A program made the translations under genes and the position numbers. This document shows positions 45,230 through 54,493 of a DNA stretch of 64,000 bases, piece by piece (the first letter of the stretch is position 1; each line of letters starts with the position of its first letter). Source of the stretch: Mesorhizobium sp. (GTDB lineage: Bacteria; Pseudomonadota; Alphaproteobacteria; Rhizobiales; Rhizobiaceae); the NCBI GenBank assembly GCA_004017535.1, contig SAJS01000001.1, forward strand, positions 930,001-994,000, read 5' to 3'. Under the pieces are notes generated by a model, which searched no databases, had not been told where the DNA came from, and saw nothing but the letters and a program-made list of their open reading frames with translations.

Positions 45230-47221
45230 ATGTCTTTGTTCGACCGCACAAACCTTCAGGTTCTGGCCAACCATGCCCGCGCGGCGGCCGAGAACATGGC
45301 CCACACGCTGCATCGGACGGCGCATTCCGCCTTCGTCAAGGAGACGCAGGATTTCACCGTGATGCTGATGGACCGTTCTGGCGCGACTTTCGCCGTACCG
45401 CTGGAACTCGGTGCCACCTGGTTTCCGGGGCTTTCCTATCACCGCGCGATCGCGATGGTCGATGACTACCGGCCCGGCGACGTCGCCTTCACCAATGATC
45501 CTTATTCCGGCCATGTCGCCACGCATGCTCCCGACACGCATCTCTGGAAGCCGGTCTTCATCGACGGCGAGATCGTTGCCTGGACTGGCGGCCACATCCA
45601 CAACACCGATATGGGCGGCGCAGTGCCGGCTTCGATCAGCCGGGCGCTGACCGAAATCCACCAGGAAGGCATCCGCTTTCCCCCGGTGAAGCTGGTCAAT
45701 GAGGGCGTCTTCGACGAAATGATCCTGCGGATCATGAGCACCAATGTGCGCAAGCCCGACCTCAACATCGGGGACATCAAGGCACTGGTCGGCGCGCTCA
45801 GTACCGGTGAGCGCAAGATTTTGGCGATGGTGAAGAAGTTCGGTAAGACTGGCTTCATTGAAGGCGTTGCCGCACTTCTCGATCATGCGGAGGCGCAAGC
45901 GCGCGAGGTGCTGCGCTCGATGCCCGAAGGAACATGGGAGTTCGCCGACTATGCCGACGAGGATTCGGTCGAGGCCAATCCCTGCCGGCTGAAGCTGACG
46001 CTGATGATCAAGGGCGACGAGGCGGTGCTCGACTTCACGGGTTCCGACCCGCAGCTCGGGTCCTCTCTCAACGTGCCTTCAGGTGGCGATCCGCGACACA
46101 CCGTGCTGCTCGTCGGCGTCTATTATGTGCTTTACACGCTCAATCCGAAGATCATGCTCAACAGCGGGCTTACCCGGCCGTTCACCTGCATCACGCCGCA
46201 AGGCTCGGTGTTGAACCCAGTCCATCCGGCTGCCGTCGGCATGCGCTCGCTCACCTGCGCCCGACTTCGCTCTGTCATCTTCGGGGCTTTCTCGCAAGCG
46301 GTGCCTGACCGGCTGCCTGCGGCTCCGGCCGGCAACAACTGCATCCTGAACGTCATGACCACCGACGAGCGCACCAGCCGCACGGTCATAGCGGCGGTGA
46401 ACCCGGTGGTGGGCGGCGGCGGCGCGATGCCGCATCGCGATGGCACCAATGGGTCAGGCGCCGATGCCGCCTATCTGAAGAACACGCCGATCGAGATCAC
46501 CGAGACCGAGACGCCGGTCGAGTTCGTCAAATACGGGCTCGCCCGGGACAGCGGCGGCGCGGGCCGCTGGCGGGGAGGACTGGCGACCGAGATGGCCTTC
46601 CGCGTCTTTGCCCCGGACTCAAGGATCACCGCGCGCAATCGCGACCGCAGCTTCTTCCGCCCCTGGGGCGTGCTGGGCGGCAAGGCGGCGGGCCTGTCGG
46701 ACATGGTCGTCAATCCAGGGACCGGGCACGAGCGGCGGCTGGGCAATATCGACACCGCGGTGCTGCAGCCTGGCGACGTGCTGGAGATCCGCTCCGCCGG
46801 CGGCGGCGGGCGCGGCGATCCGTTTCAGCGCGAGCCCTGGCGGGTCGCTGAGGATGTGCGGCGCGGCTATCTCTCTCCGATAGCCGCGAAGCGCGACTAT
46901 GGCGTCGTCCTCCGCGATGGCGAGGTCGACGAGCAGGCGACAGACCAATTGCGCGCGCGGCACAACCCATCCGCCGGCCATTTCCATTTCGGGCCGGAGC
47001 GCGACGGTTACGAAGCGCAGTGGACGCCGGCCGCCTATGATCGGCTCCATGTCATATTGGACGCCTTGCCGATCCATTGGCGCTTCTTCGTCAAGACGGA
47101 GATTTTCCGGCGCATGAAAGGGCGCTCCGGGGCGGATGGCGTCCAAGCAGCCTTCGATGCGGCCTGCGAACGTTTTCCCGAATTGCCACGTCCGAGGCCG
47201 GTGTGGGAGGCTGCGGAATGA
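45230..47221 (+). CDS. hyuB: Hydantoinase/oxoprolinase B subunit, 663 aa
   Basis: HyuB family: the MSLFDRTNLQVLANHARAAA start, then HSAFVKETQDFTVMLMDRSG, NDPYSGHVATHAPDTHLW and GGHIHNTDMGG. The His and Asp residues of the last two motifs are thought to bind metal. The length is normal, slightly longer at the C-terminus, where a final domain (WRFFVKTEIFRRMKG) is present. Start codon abuts hyuA's stop (TAAATG), and its stop overlaps the small Fe-S gene (ATGA). It works with HyuA as one complex. Confidence 0.93.
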   Translation: MSLFDRTNLQVLANHARAAAENMAHTLHRTAHSAFVKETQDFTVMLMDRSGATFAVPLELGATWFPGLSYHRAIAMVDDYRPGDVAFTNDPYSGHVATHAPDTHLWKPVFIDGEIVAWTGGHIHNTDMGGAVPASISRALTEIHQEGIRFPPVKLVNEGVFDEMILRIMSTNVRKPDLNIGDIKALVGALSTGERKILAMVKKFGKTGFIEGVAALLDHAEAQAREVLRSMPEGTWEFADYADEDSVEANPCRLKLTLMIKGDEAVLDFTGSDPQLGSSLNVPSGGDPRHTVLLVGVYYVLYTLNPKIMLNSGLTRPFTCITPQGSVLNPVHPAAVGMRSLTCARLRSVIFGAFSQAVPDRLPAAPAGNNCILNVMTTDERTSRTVIAAVNPVVGGGGAMPHRDGTNGSGADAAYLKNTPIEITETETPVEFVKYGLARDSGGAGRWRGGLATEMAFRVFAPDSRITARNRDRSFFRPWGVLGGKAAGLSDMVVNPGTGHERRLGNIDTAVLQPGDVLEIRSAGGGGRGDPFQREPWRVAEDVRRGYLSPIAAKRDYGVVLRDGEVDEQATDQLRARHNPSAGHFHFGPERDGYEAQWTPAAYDRLHVILDALPIHWRFFVKTEIFRRMKGRSGADGVQAAFDAACERFPELPRPRPVWEAAE

Positions 47222-47517
47222 ACACCGGCCGCATCGTCCGGCTGGCAGAGCGCGACCGGGTAGAGGTGCAGTTCTTTCTTGACGGCGAGATGCGCTATGC
47301 GCTTGCGGGCGATACCGTGCTGACCGCCATGCTGGCGCCGGGACACACTTTGCGAAAATCCGAATTTGGACCTGAGCCCCGCGCCGGCTTCTGCCTGATG
47401 GGAGCCTGTCAGGATTGCTGGGTGTGGCAGGAGGCCGGGCCGCGCCTGCGGGCATGCTCTACGCCGGTCACTGGGGGCATGCGATTGCGCACGACGGCAC
47501 CGGCGAGCTGGCCGTGA
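47218..47517 (+). CDS. Small [2Fe-2S] protein of a multi-subunit oxidase, 99 aa
   Basis: Ferredoxin-like [2Fe-2S] domain: GFCLMGACQDCWVWQEAGPR then LRACSTPVTGG, a C-x4-C-x2-C...C pattern. Such proteins are the gamma subunit of HcnABC-type oxidases, opine oxidases and D-hydroxyproline dehydrogenase (LhpE-like). The ATG overlaps hyuB's stop, and its TGA overlaps the GTG of the FAD gene (GTGA). It transfers electrons between the flavin subunits and the acceptor. Confidence 0.88.
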   Translation: MNTGRIVRLAERDRVEVQFFLDGEMRYALAGDTVLTAMLAPGHTLRKSEFGPEPRAGFCLMGACQDCWVWQEAGPRLRACSTPVTGGMRLRTTAPASWP

Positions 47518-48881
47518 GCGAGGCCTCATCGCAGAAGGTCGTCATCGTCGGCGCCGGCCCCGCCGGAATAAGGGCGGCTGCAACGCTGATCGAGGCTGGG
47601 CTTCACCCGGTGGTGATCGACGAAGGCCACCGCGCCGGCGGTCAGATCTATCGGCGCCCGCCGGACGGTTTCATCCGCCCGCCGGAACAGCTCTACGGGT
47701 CGGAAGCGACCAAGGCCCGCGCGTTGCATGCCCTCTTCGACCAACTGGTCGAAGCAGGGCGGCTCACGCATTGTGCGGGCAGTTCCGTCATCGCCGCGCA
47801 TGAGAGGCGGCTGCATGTGCTGAGGGAAGGCGAGGTGCAAGTGATCGGCTACGACGGCCTGATCCTTGCCACCGGCGCGTCCGACCGCGTCGCCCCGGTC
47901 CCCGGTTGGCAGAGTGCCGGCGTCTACAGCCTCGGCGCGGCGCAGATTGCGCTCAAGGCGCAGGGCGTGGCGCTCGGACGGCACATCGTTCTCATCGGAT
48001 CGGGACCTTTGCTGACGCTGGTCGGCGCGCAACTTCTCAAGGCAGGAGCGGACGTGGCAGCGGTCCTGGACACATCCTCCTGGCACCGGCAGATGCGGGG
48101 TTTGTCCGGACTTGCGGCCCGGCCGATCGTTGCGTTGCGTGGTCTCGTCCTGCGGGCACGGCTCGGCGGCCGCTATCATGCGGGCGTGACGCTGGAGCGG
48201 ATCGAAGCGGACGCATCGGGCATCATTGCGATGCGCTGGCGCGACGCCGGCGGACGGCAGCGCGTCACCCAATGCGACATGGTCGGCATGGGCTGGCACC
48301 TGCGGGCGGAGACGCATCTTGCCGACCTGACGGGATGCGCCTTCGACTATGACGAGCAGTGGCGGCAATGGCTGCCGCAGACCGACACGATGGGGCGGGC
48401 TGGCAACGGAGTCTACCTTGCGGGCGATGGGGCTCGTCTTATTGGTGCGGATGGCGCGGAGATCGCGGGCCGTCTCGCGGCCGTGGCATGCCTCACAGAT
48501 CTCGGGCATGCGGCGCCATCCGTCAGAGCCGATCTGCGCAAGCTGACGCGGCTCGAGCGCTTTGCCCTCGGTCTGGCTCGTGCCTTTCCCTGGCCGTCCG
48601 AGATGGTGCGAGCACTGCCCGACGATGCGATCGTCTGCCGCTGCGAAAACATCACTGCCGGAGCGGTGCGCGAGGGCGCGGATTTCGGCGGAGGCGAGGC
48701 CAATAGGGTGAAGTCGGTTTCACGGGCCGGCATGGGGCGCTGCCAGGGGCGCTATTGCCAGTTGGCGGCCGTCGAGCTTGTTGCGGCACACGCTGGATGC
48801 GGGCCGAAGGATGTCGGCCGATTTCGCGGGCAGGCTCCTGTGCGGCCGACGCCGATCGGCGCTTTTCTCCGGGAAGACTGA
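47514..48881 (+). CDS. FAD/NAD(P)-type oxidoreductase with BFD [2Fe-2S] C-terminus, alpha subunit, 455 aa
   Basis: N-terminal FAD-binding VVIVGAGPAGIRAAATLIEA, a second dinucleotide fold (HIVLIGSGPLLTLVGAQLLK), and a C-terminal BFD-like [2Fe-2S] site with AIVCRCENITAGAVREGADF and MGRCQGRYCQ. This matches HcnB / OoxA / LhpF-type alpha subunits. The GTG at 47514 overlaps the preceding stop. With the small Fe-S protein it needs a DAO-type beta subunit; the candidates are the gene at 48908 (convergent) and that at 40935. Confidence 0.88.
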   Translation: MSEASSQKVVIVGAGPAGIRAAATLIEAGLHPVVIDEGHRAGGQIYRRPPDGFIRPPEQLYGSEATKARALHALFDQLVEAGRLTHCAGSSVIAAHERRLHVLREGEVQVIGYDGLILATGASDRVAPVPGWQSAGVYSLGAAQIALKAQGVALGRHIVLIGSGPLLTLVGAQLLKAGADVAAVLDTSSWHRQMRGLSGLAARPIVALRGLVLRARLGGRYHAGVTLERIEADASGIIAMRWRDAGGRQRVTQCDMVGMGWHLRAETHLADLTGCAFDYDEQWRQWLPQTDTMGRAGNGVYLAGDGARLIGADGAEIAGRLAAVACLTDLGHAAPSVRADLRKLTRLERFALGLARAFPWPSEMVRALPDDAIVCRCENITAGAVREGADFGGGEANRVKSVSRAGMGRCQGRYCQLAAVELVAAHAGCGPKDVGRFRGQAPVRPTPIGAFLRED

Positions 48882-48907
48882 TGCGACCGCGAAAGCCACG
48901 CTCAGTC

Positions 48908-50233
48908 CTAGAAATCGGCGACCTTGCCCCAAGAGGAGGCGTCGAAGCGCCGCGGGTCGTAGGGCGCTGGATCGACGATCGGCTCTGCACCGGTTACCAG
49001 ATCGGCAACGAGGTGCCCAGCGCCTGGCCCGATGCCGAAGCCGTGACCCGAAAACCCGGCAGCCAGGAAGAAACCCGGAACGGCATGTGTCTCGCCCATG
49101 GCCGGCACGCCGTCCGGCGTGCTGTCGATGTAGCCGGCCCAGGCAGCACTGATCCTGGTCTTTCTGAGGTCTGGCAGCAGTTCGAGCGCGCGGGCATGCG
49201 TCAGGCGGATCGTCGACTGATCCGGGATCGGATCGAGGATGCGCATGCGTTCCATCGGCGTCGGCCGGTCGAGCCGCCAGCATTTCAGCGTCTCGTGGCC
49301 CGAGCGCACGCCTTGCAGCCCGCCCGGGCCGAGGCTGCGCCACCGCTTCAGGAACATCGGCACGAATTGCGAGGAGAAGCGCAGCTGCTGCGGCGTCAAG
49401 TCAACGCGACCGCGTCCGCTGATCGCGAGCGTGTAGCCGCCGTCGCCGCGACGCGTGGCCGAAATCTTTGCCGTGTGCAGCGCATCGGGCAGGCCTTCAG
49501 CGCCAGCCGAGACGGACAGGATCGACGAGCGGATCGATGCCTGCGGGAAGCGGAAGCCGAACTGGTGGCAAAAGGACGACGCCCAGGCGCCGCCGGCCAG
49601 GACCGCCATCTTGGTGCGGATCGTACCGCTCTCCGTGATGATGCCGCTCAAGCGCCCCCTTTCGGTCTCGATGCCGCGCGCGGCGCAATTTTGATGCACG
49701 CTGCTGCCGAGCTTAAGGATGGCGCGGGCGACCGCCGGCGCGGCCCGCGAGGGATCGGCGGTGCCGTCGGTCGGCGAGAAGACGCCGCCCTTCCACGTTC
49801 TGCCGGTGGCGCGGCCTCGCTCGCTGGCCTCGCTGCTGTCAAGCATATGCGTGGTGACGCCGGCGGTTTTGGCGAAGTCGCGCCAGCGCGCCCAGCCGGC
49901 CAGCTCGGTCTCGTCATTGCTGAGATAGAGCAGGCCGCAGCGGCGAAAGCCGGTGTCCTCGCCAGTCTCTATCGAAAAGCGCTCCCACAGATCGAGGCTG
50001 TGAGTCGCCATTGGCAGCTCGCGGGCATCGCGGTTCTGTTGCCGGCACCATCCCCAGTTCCTGCTGGACTGCTCGGCGCCAATGCGCCCCTTTTCGACAA
50101 GCGCGACCTTCATGCCGCGCCGCGCCAAATAGTAGGCCGCGAAGACGCCGACGATGCCGCCGCCGATGATTACCGCATCCGCGGATTGCGGGATCTCGCT
50201 GGATGTGTCGATTTGCTGCAGTGGCGCGCGCAT
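48908..50233 (-). CDS. FAD-dependent amine/amino-acid oxidoreductase (DadA-like), 441 aa
   Basis: DAO-family flavoprotein: ADAVIIGGGIVGVFAAYYLA (FAD), LVEKGRIGAEQSSRNWGWCR, and C-terminal GFFLAAGFSGHGFGIGPGAG. It shares the EQSSR-WGWCRQQNRD-R-LP block with 35202-36524, so the two are clear paralogues. It converges with the alpha-subunit gene (27-nt gap) and is divergent from an Lrp-type regulator that probably controls it. Substrate likely a D- or N-substituted amino acid; not determined. Confidence 0.88.
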   Translation of the reverse strand: MRAPLQQIDTSSEIPQSADAVIIGGGIVGVFAAYYLARRGMKVALVEKGRIGAEQSSRNWGWCRQQNRDARELPMATHSLDLWERFSIETGEDTGFRRCGLLYLSNDETELAGWARWRDFAKTAGVTTHMLDSSEASERGRATGRTWKGGVFSPTDGTADPSRAAPAVARAILKLGSSVHQNCAARGIETERGRLSGIITESGTIRTKMAVLAGGAWASSFCHQFGFRFPQASIRSSILSVSAGAEGLPDALHTAKISATRRGDGGYTLAISGRGRVDLTPQQLRFSSQFVPMFLKRWRSLGPGGLQGVRSGHETLKCWRLDRPTPMERMRILDPIPDQSTIRLTHARALELLPDLRKTRISAAWAGYIDSTPDGVPAMGETHAVPGFFLAAGFSGHGFGIGPGAGHLVADLVTGAEPIVDPAPYDPRRFDASSWGKVADF

Positions 50234-50457
50234 TACTCTCTCTGCCTTGAAGCCCCATTTTATCGCGTTGCGCAGGCAGCCGCTGCCGCAGTTGAGGCGC
50301 GAGCAGAATATTGTTCCGGCAACCCGGTTGAAATCGCGAGACCCTGCGTTTCAAAGCGGTGTCCGCTCGGATGGACAGGCCGGCGGGCTATGGTAGTCTC
50401 GACGGGCCCCAGCATGGCAGCATTTTGTGCTGTGGCACTCTTTCTCGGAGACAGCCC

Positions 50458-50934
50458 ATGAAACTGGATCGAATCGACATCAAGATTCTGCACGAGCTGC
50501 AGAAGAACGGCCGCATCACCAATGTGGAGCTCGCCGAGTTGGTGCATCTGTCGCCGAGCCCATGCCTGATGCGAGTCAAGAAGCTGCAGTCGGAAGGCTA
50601 CATCGAGGGCTATTCGGCGCAGGTCAATATCGGCAAGCTCGGCCAGACGCTGACCGTGTTCACCGAGATCACTTTGAAGAACCATCGCCAGGTGGATTTC
50701 GCCCGCTTCCTCGCCGTCGTGGAAAAGATCGACCAGGTCATCGAATGCCACCTCGTCTCGGGCGGGTACGACTACCTGATGAAGTTCGTCACCGCCGGCA
50801 TCGGCGAGTACCAGACGATCATGGAGCGGCTGACCGACATGGATATCGGCATCGACAAATATTTCTCGTTCGTGGTGCTGAAGTCGCCCATCGTCAAGGC
50901 GCACATGCCGCTGCCTAGCCTGTTCCCGATGTGA
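50458..50934 (+). CDS. Lrp/AsnC-family transcription regulator, 158 aa
   Basis: N-terminal HTH LDRIDIKILHELQKNGRITN and VELAELVHLSPSPCLMRVKK; C-terminal RAM/AsnC domain with VIECHLVSGGYDYLMKFVTA. CGGAGA precedes ATG 50458. It is divergent from the FAD oxidoreductase at 48908, the arrangement seen for Lrp-type activators of proline dehydrogenase and D-amino-acid dehydrogenase genes. It converges with the ABC transporter operon. Confidence 0.92.
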   Translation: MKLDRIDIKILHELQKNGRITNVELAELVHLSPSPCLMRVKKLQSEGYIEGYSAQVNIGKLGQTLTVFTEITLKNHRQVDFARFLAVVEKIDQVIECHLVSGGYDYLMKFVTAGIGEYQTIMERLTDMDIGIDKYFSFVVLKSPIVKAHMPLPSLFPM

Positions 50935-50956
50935 ATCTCGGCCGCCTCCAATTCCT

Positions 50957-52612
50957 CTATCTGTGGCCGTACTGGCTGACGAGCTCCGGATCGCGGACGA
51001 GGCCGTCCAGCCAGGTCGGATCGAGCTTCGGCACGGAGGAGAACAGAAGCTTGGAATAGGGGTGGGTGGCCGCTTTGACTTTGTCTGGCGTGATCTGCTC
51101 CACCCGCTGGCCATTATACATGACCATGATCTCGTCGCAGATCGCCTCGACGACGGAGAGGTCGTGGCTGATGAAGATGTAGGACAGCCCCAATTCGCGC
51201 TGCAGCTCCTTGAGCAGCTCAATCACGGCGGACGCCACCACCGTGTCGAGCGCCGAGGTGATCTCGTCGCAGATGATCAGCTTGGGATCTGCCGCCAGCG
51301 CGCGCGCAAAATTCACGCGCTGCTTCTGGCCACCCGACAGCTCCGCGGGATAACGATAGCGGAGCGACTTCGGCAGGCGCACCATGTCGAGCAGTTCATC
51401 GACGCGCTTCGAGCGCGCCTGTCTGTCCAGCCCGTGATAGAAGACCAGCGGCCGGGCGATGATGTCCTCGACCGGCTTTGCCGGATTGAGCGCCGTATCG
51501 GCGTACTGGAACACGATCTGCATCTCGCGCAATTGATCCCGGCTGCGCTTGCCTGCAGCGCGCTGCAACGGCTTGCCGTCGAAGACGATGTCACCAGCCG
51601 CAGCCGGGTGGATACCGGCGATCACCCGCGCCAGTGTTGATTTTCCGCAGCCGGATTCGCCGATGACGCCGAGATTGCGGCCTTTCTCCACGACCATGCT
51701 GACCGTGTCGACGGCGCGGATCAGCGGCAGCCCGTCGTCTCGCACCGCGCCGTATCCGGCCGTTATATTGTCGATGCGCAGCAGCTGGTTGGTCGCGGCC
51801 TCCGCATCCGCATGCGCTTGCCGCTGCTTAGGTTCAAACGCAGCCAGCAGCTCGCGCGTATAGGGATGTTTGGCGGATGTAAGGATTTCAGCCGTCGTGC
51901 CGGTCTCCTGGACTTCGCCGCCCTTCAGCACAATGATGCGATCGGCAATCTGGGCGACAACGGCGAGATCGTGAGACACATAGACGCCCGCAATCCCGTC
52001 CGCCCGCATCACCGACTTGAAGGCCTTCAGAACGTCGATCTGCGTCGTCACGTCGAGCGCCGTCGTCGGCTCGTCGAAGATGACCAGCTTGGGATCGCCG
52101 ATCAGCGCCATGGCCGCCGCAAGCCGCTGCAATTGTCCGCCCGAAACCTGGTGCGGATAGCGTGCGCCGATCCCGTCCGGATCCGGCAGCGACAAGGCCC
52201 AGAACAACTCGACCGCCCGCTTGCGCGCCTGCTCGGGCGGCATCAGACTGTGGATCCGCGTGACTTCGATTACCTGCTCCATGATGGTGGACGCGGGGTT
52301 GAAGGAGGCGGCCGCGCTTTGCGGAACATAGGCGATGTCGGTGCCGCGCAGCTTCGCCCGTTCCTTCTCGGAGAGCGCTGCCATGTTCTTGCCGTTGACG
52401 TTGATCTCGCCGCCGGTGATCCGGCAGCCGGGCCGCGCATGGCCCATGAGCGAGAGCGCCACCGTCGTCTTGCCGGAGCCGCTTTCGCCGATCAGCGCGA
52501 CGATCTCGCCGTCGGCGATATCGAGGCTGACGCCCTTGATGATCTCGACGACACGTCCGGCGTCGGTCGTCGCCTCGATCTTCAGGTTCCTGACCTCGAC
52601 GAGGTTGTTCAT
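50957..52612 (-). CDS. Double ABC ATPase (DppD-DppF-type fusion), 551 aa
   Basis: Two complete nucleotide-binding domains in one chain. The first has GESGSGKTT, signature VSGGQLQR and Walker B LVIFDEPTTALD; the second has GESGCGKST, signature LSGGQKQR and LIICDEITSALD, each with an SHD H-loop. Both domains are of the oligopeptide/nickel (Opp/Dpp) type. The ATG at 52612 overlaps the upstream permease stop (ATGA). It powers the importer formed with the two permeases and the binding protein to its right. Confidence 0.93.
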   Translation of the reverse strand: MNNLVEVRNLKIEATTDAGRVVEIIKGVSLDIADGEIVALIGESGSGKTTVALSLMGHARPGCRITGGEINVNGKNMAALSEKERAKLRGTDIAYVPQSAAASFNPASTIMEQVIEVTRIHSLMPPEQARKRAVELFWALSLPDPDGIGARYPHQVSGGQLQRLAAAMALIGDPKLVIFDEPTTALDVTTQIDVLKAFKSVMRADGIAGVYVSHDLAVVAQIADRIIVLKGGEVQETGTTAEILTSAKHPYTRELLAAFEPKQRQAHADAEAATNQLLRIDNITAGYGAVRDDGLPLIRAVDTVSMVVEKGRNLGVIGESGCGKSTLARVIAGIHPAAAGDIVFDGKPLQRAAGKRSRDQLREMQIVFQYADTALNPAKPVEDIIARPLVFYHGLDRQARSKRVDELLDMVRLPKSLRYRYPAELSGGQKQRVNFARALAADPKLIICDEITSALDTVVASAVIELLKELQRELGLSYIFISHDLSVVEAICDEIMVMYNGQRVEQITPDKVKAATHPYSKLLFSSVPKLDPTWLDGLVRDPELVSQYGHR

Positions 52613-53460
52613 GCGTCGCGGTCCCTGATCTTCTGCGGCAGGTTGTCGATCAGCAGGTTGACGCTGATGGTGAGGCTGGCGATCGCCAGTGAGGGCACGA
52701 CGACCGCCGGGGCCGCAAAGGGCAGGCCGCCGATGTTCTCGCGCACCAGCGCGCCCCAGTCGGCCAAAGGCGGCTGTAGGCCGAGCCCGAGGAAGGACAG
52801 GCCTGAGAGCAGGAGCACGATGAAGACGAAGCGCAGGCCGAAATCGGCGAGCACGGGGCGAATGATGTTGGGCAGGATCTCGGACCCGATGAGATAGGCC
52901 GTGCTTTCGCCGCGGACGCGAGCGACGGTCATGAAATCCATGGTGTTGATGTTGACTGCGAGCGCCCGCGCGAAGCGGTAGGCGCCTGGAATGTAGATGA
53001 CGGCGAGCGTCAGGATGAGCGCCGGGATGGACGAGCCGACGGCGGCCACTACCACAAGGCCGAACAGCTTGCTCGGAATGGAGTTCATGGCGTCGAGGAA
53101 ACGGCTGAGACAGGTGTCGAGCCAGCCGCCGGTGACAGCCGCGATCATGCCGAGCGCGACGCCCGAGAAGCAGGCGATCGAAACGGCGGCGAGCGATATG
53201 CCGACCGTATAGCGTGCTCCCATCAGGACCCGCGAAAGCATGTCGCGGCCGAGATAGTCCGAGCCGAGCCACAGACCCTGGCGCATCGGGCCAAAATAAT
53301 CGTCATCGACGATGTCGCCGATCGAATGGGGAATGATGTAGGACGCGAAGATCGCGACCAGCGTCCACGCCAGGATGATCAGCGCCGCCACGACGCCCAC
53401 GAGGTTGTAGCTATGGCCCAGGAAGGACCGTCGGGAGAATGCCGCGCGCTCCATCGTCAT
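52609..53460 (-). CDS. ABC transporter permease (DppC/OppC type), 283 aa
   Basis: N-terminal membrane segment (VGVVAALIILAWTLVAIFA) and a core transmembrane domain; GLWLGSDYLGRDMLSRVLMG is typical of DppC permeases, and SRFLDAMNSIPSKLFGLVVV and MTVARVRGESTAYLIGSEIL form the EAA-like coupling region. ATG 53460 overlaps the stop of the other permease by 4 nt, with GAGG upstream; a longer frame to 53916 is an artefact. Inner membrane. Confidence 0.92.
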   Translation of the reverse strand: MTMERAAFSRRSFLGHSYNLVGVVAALIILAWTLVAIFASYIIPHSIGDIVDDDYFGPMRQGLWLGSDYLGRDMLSRVLMGARYTVGISLAAVSIACFSGVALGMIAAVTGGWLDTCLSRFLDAMNSIPSKLFGLVVVAAVGSSIPALILTLAVIYIPGAYRFARALAVNINTMDFMTVARVRGESTAYLIGSEILPNIIRPVLADFGLRFVFIVLLLSGLSFLGLGLQPPLADWGALVRENIGGLPFAAPAVVVPSLAIASLTISVNLLIDNLPQKIRDRDA

Positions 53461-54407
53461 CTCAGCCTCGGGTTTGACATGATGGCGACGACGTCGGCGG
53501 CCGTGATGAGCAGGAGATAGCCGAGGCAGAAGATCATCGCGCAGCTCTGGATCAGCGGCAGGTCGCGGGTCGCGACCGCATCGACCATCAGCTTGGCGAT
53601 GCCGGGATAGTTGAAGATCGTCTCGACGATGATGACGCCGCCGACAAGATAGGACAGCGAGAGCGCGACCGCGTTGACGATCGGCCCGAGCGCGTTGGGC
53701 AGTGCGTGCCTGAGGACCATGCGCCTGCGCGAGGCGCCTTTGAGAAGCGCCATCTCGACATAGGGCGTCGACAGCGTCTCGATCACCGCGGCGCGAGTCA
53801 TGCGGATCATCTGGGCGGAGATGACGAAGGTGAGCGTGATCACGGGCATCGCGTAGATGCGCACCAGGTCGGTCAGCGAATGCGCCTCGTTGACCGAAGA
53901 CAGCGCCGGCAGCCATTTGAGATAGACGGCAAAGAGCAGCACCGCCAGCGTCGCGACCATGAACTCAGGCACCGAGATGACGCCGATCGAAAGGATGGTG
54001 ACGGCGCGGTCGTAGAGCGAGCCGCGCAGCATCGCGGCGGTGATGCCGAGCGTCAGCGCCAGCGGCACCGAGATCAGCGTGGTGATGCCGGCGAGTTTCA
54101 TGGTGTTGACGAAGCGACCGCCGATCAATGCCGCGACCGGCATTTCGTTGGCATAGGAGGTGCCGAGATCGCCGTGCAGCAGGCCGAGAAGCCAGCGCAG
54201 GAAGCGCAGGATCGCCGGATCGTTGAGATGCATGGCCTCGCGCAGGCCGGCGACCGCCTCTGGAGTCGCCGCCTGGCCGAGCAGGATCGACGCGGTGTCG
54301 CCCGGCAGCATGCTGGTGGCGAAAAACACCGCGAAAAGCACGATCAGCAGGGTGATGACCGCGATCCCCAGCCGCTTCACCACGAGGTTGAGAACCCCAG
54401 ATTTCAT
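53457..54407 (-). CDS. ABC transporter permease (DppB/OppB type), 316 aa
   Basis: Six predicted membrane segments, beginning RLGIAVITLLIVLFAVFFAT, then the DppB-like LPGDTASILLGQAATPEAVA. The coupling region is VEMALLKGASRRRMVLRHAL. Overlaps the next permease gene by 4 nt. It follows the binding-protein gene after an 86-nt gap that contains a strong hairpin. Inner membrane, forming the pore with the DppC-type partner. Confidence 0.92.
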   Translation of the reverse strand: MKSGVLNLVVKRLGIAVITLLIVLFAVFFATSMLPGDTASILLGQAATPEAVAGLREAMHLNDPAILRFLRWLLGLLHGDLGTSYANEMPVAALIGGRFVNTMKLAGITTLISVPLALTLGITAAMLRGSLYDRAVTILSIGVISVPEFMVATLAVLLFAVYLKWLPALSSVNEAHSLTDLVRIYAMPVITLTFVISAQMIRMTRAAVIETLSTPYVEMALLKGASRRRMVLRHALPNALGPIVNAVALSLSYLVGGVIIVETIFNYPGIAKLMVDAVATRDLPLIQSCAMIFCLGYLLLITAADVVAIMSNPRLR

Positions 54408-54457
54408 GGAAGCGCTCCCTGCGGTTGCGTTCGGTCAAACAATCCTGCGCAATGCAG

Positions 54458-54485
54458 TGCCGGGGCCGGCCGACCGGCCCCGGCA
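54458..54485 (-). other. Strong hairpin between binding-protein and permease genes
   Basis: TGCCGGGGCCGG (54458-54469) pairs perfectly with CCGGCCCCGGCA (54474-54485) across a 4-nt loop. With no T-run it is more likely an RNA-stability or attenuation element that raises binding-protein mRNA over permease mRNA. Confidence 0.55.
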
Positions 54486-54493
54486 GGCGCTTC

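Noticed and set aside
48755-50461. A 568-codon open frame on the plus strand
   Set aside because: Antisense to the DadA-like oxidase at 48908-50233; it also runs into the Lrp promoter region.
52609-53916. An N-terminal extension of the DppC-type permease
   Set aside because: The extension overlaps the DppB-type permease gene in another frame; ATG 53460 with a ribosome site and the usual 4-nt overlap is the real start.
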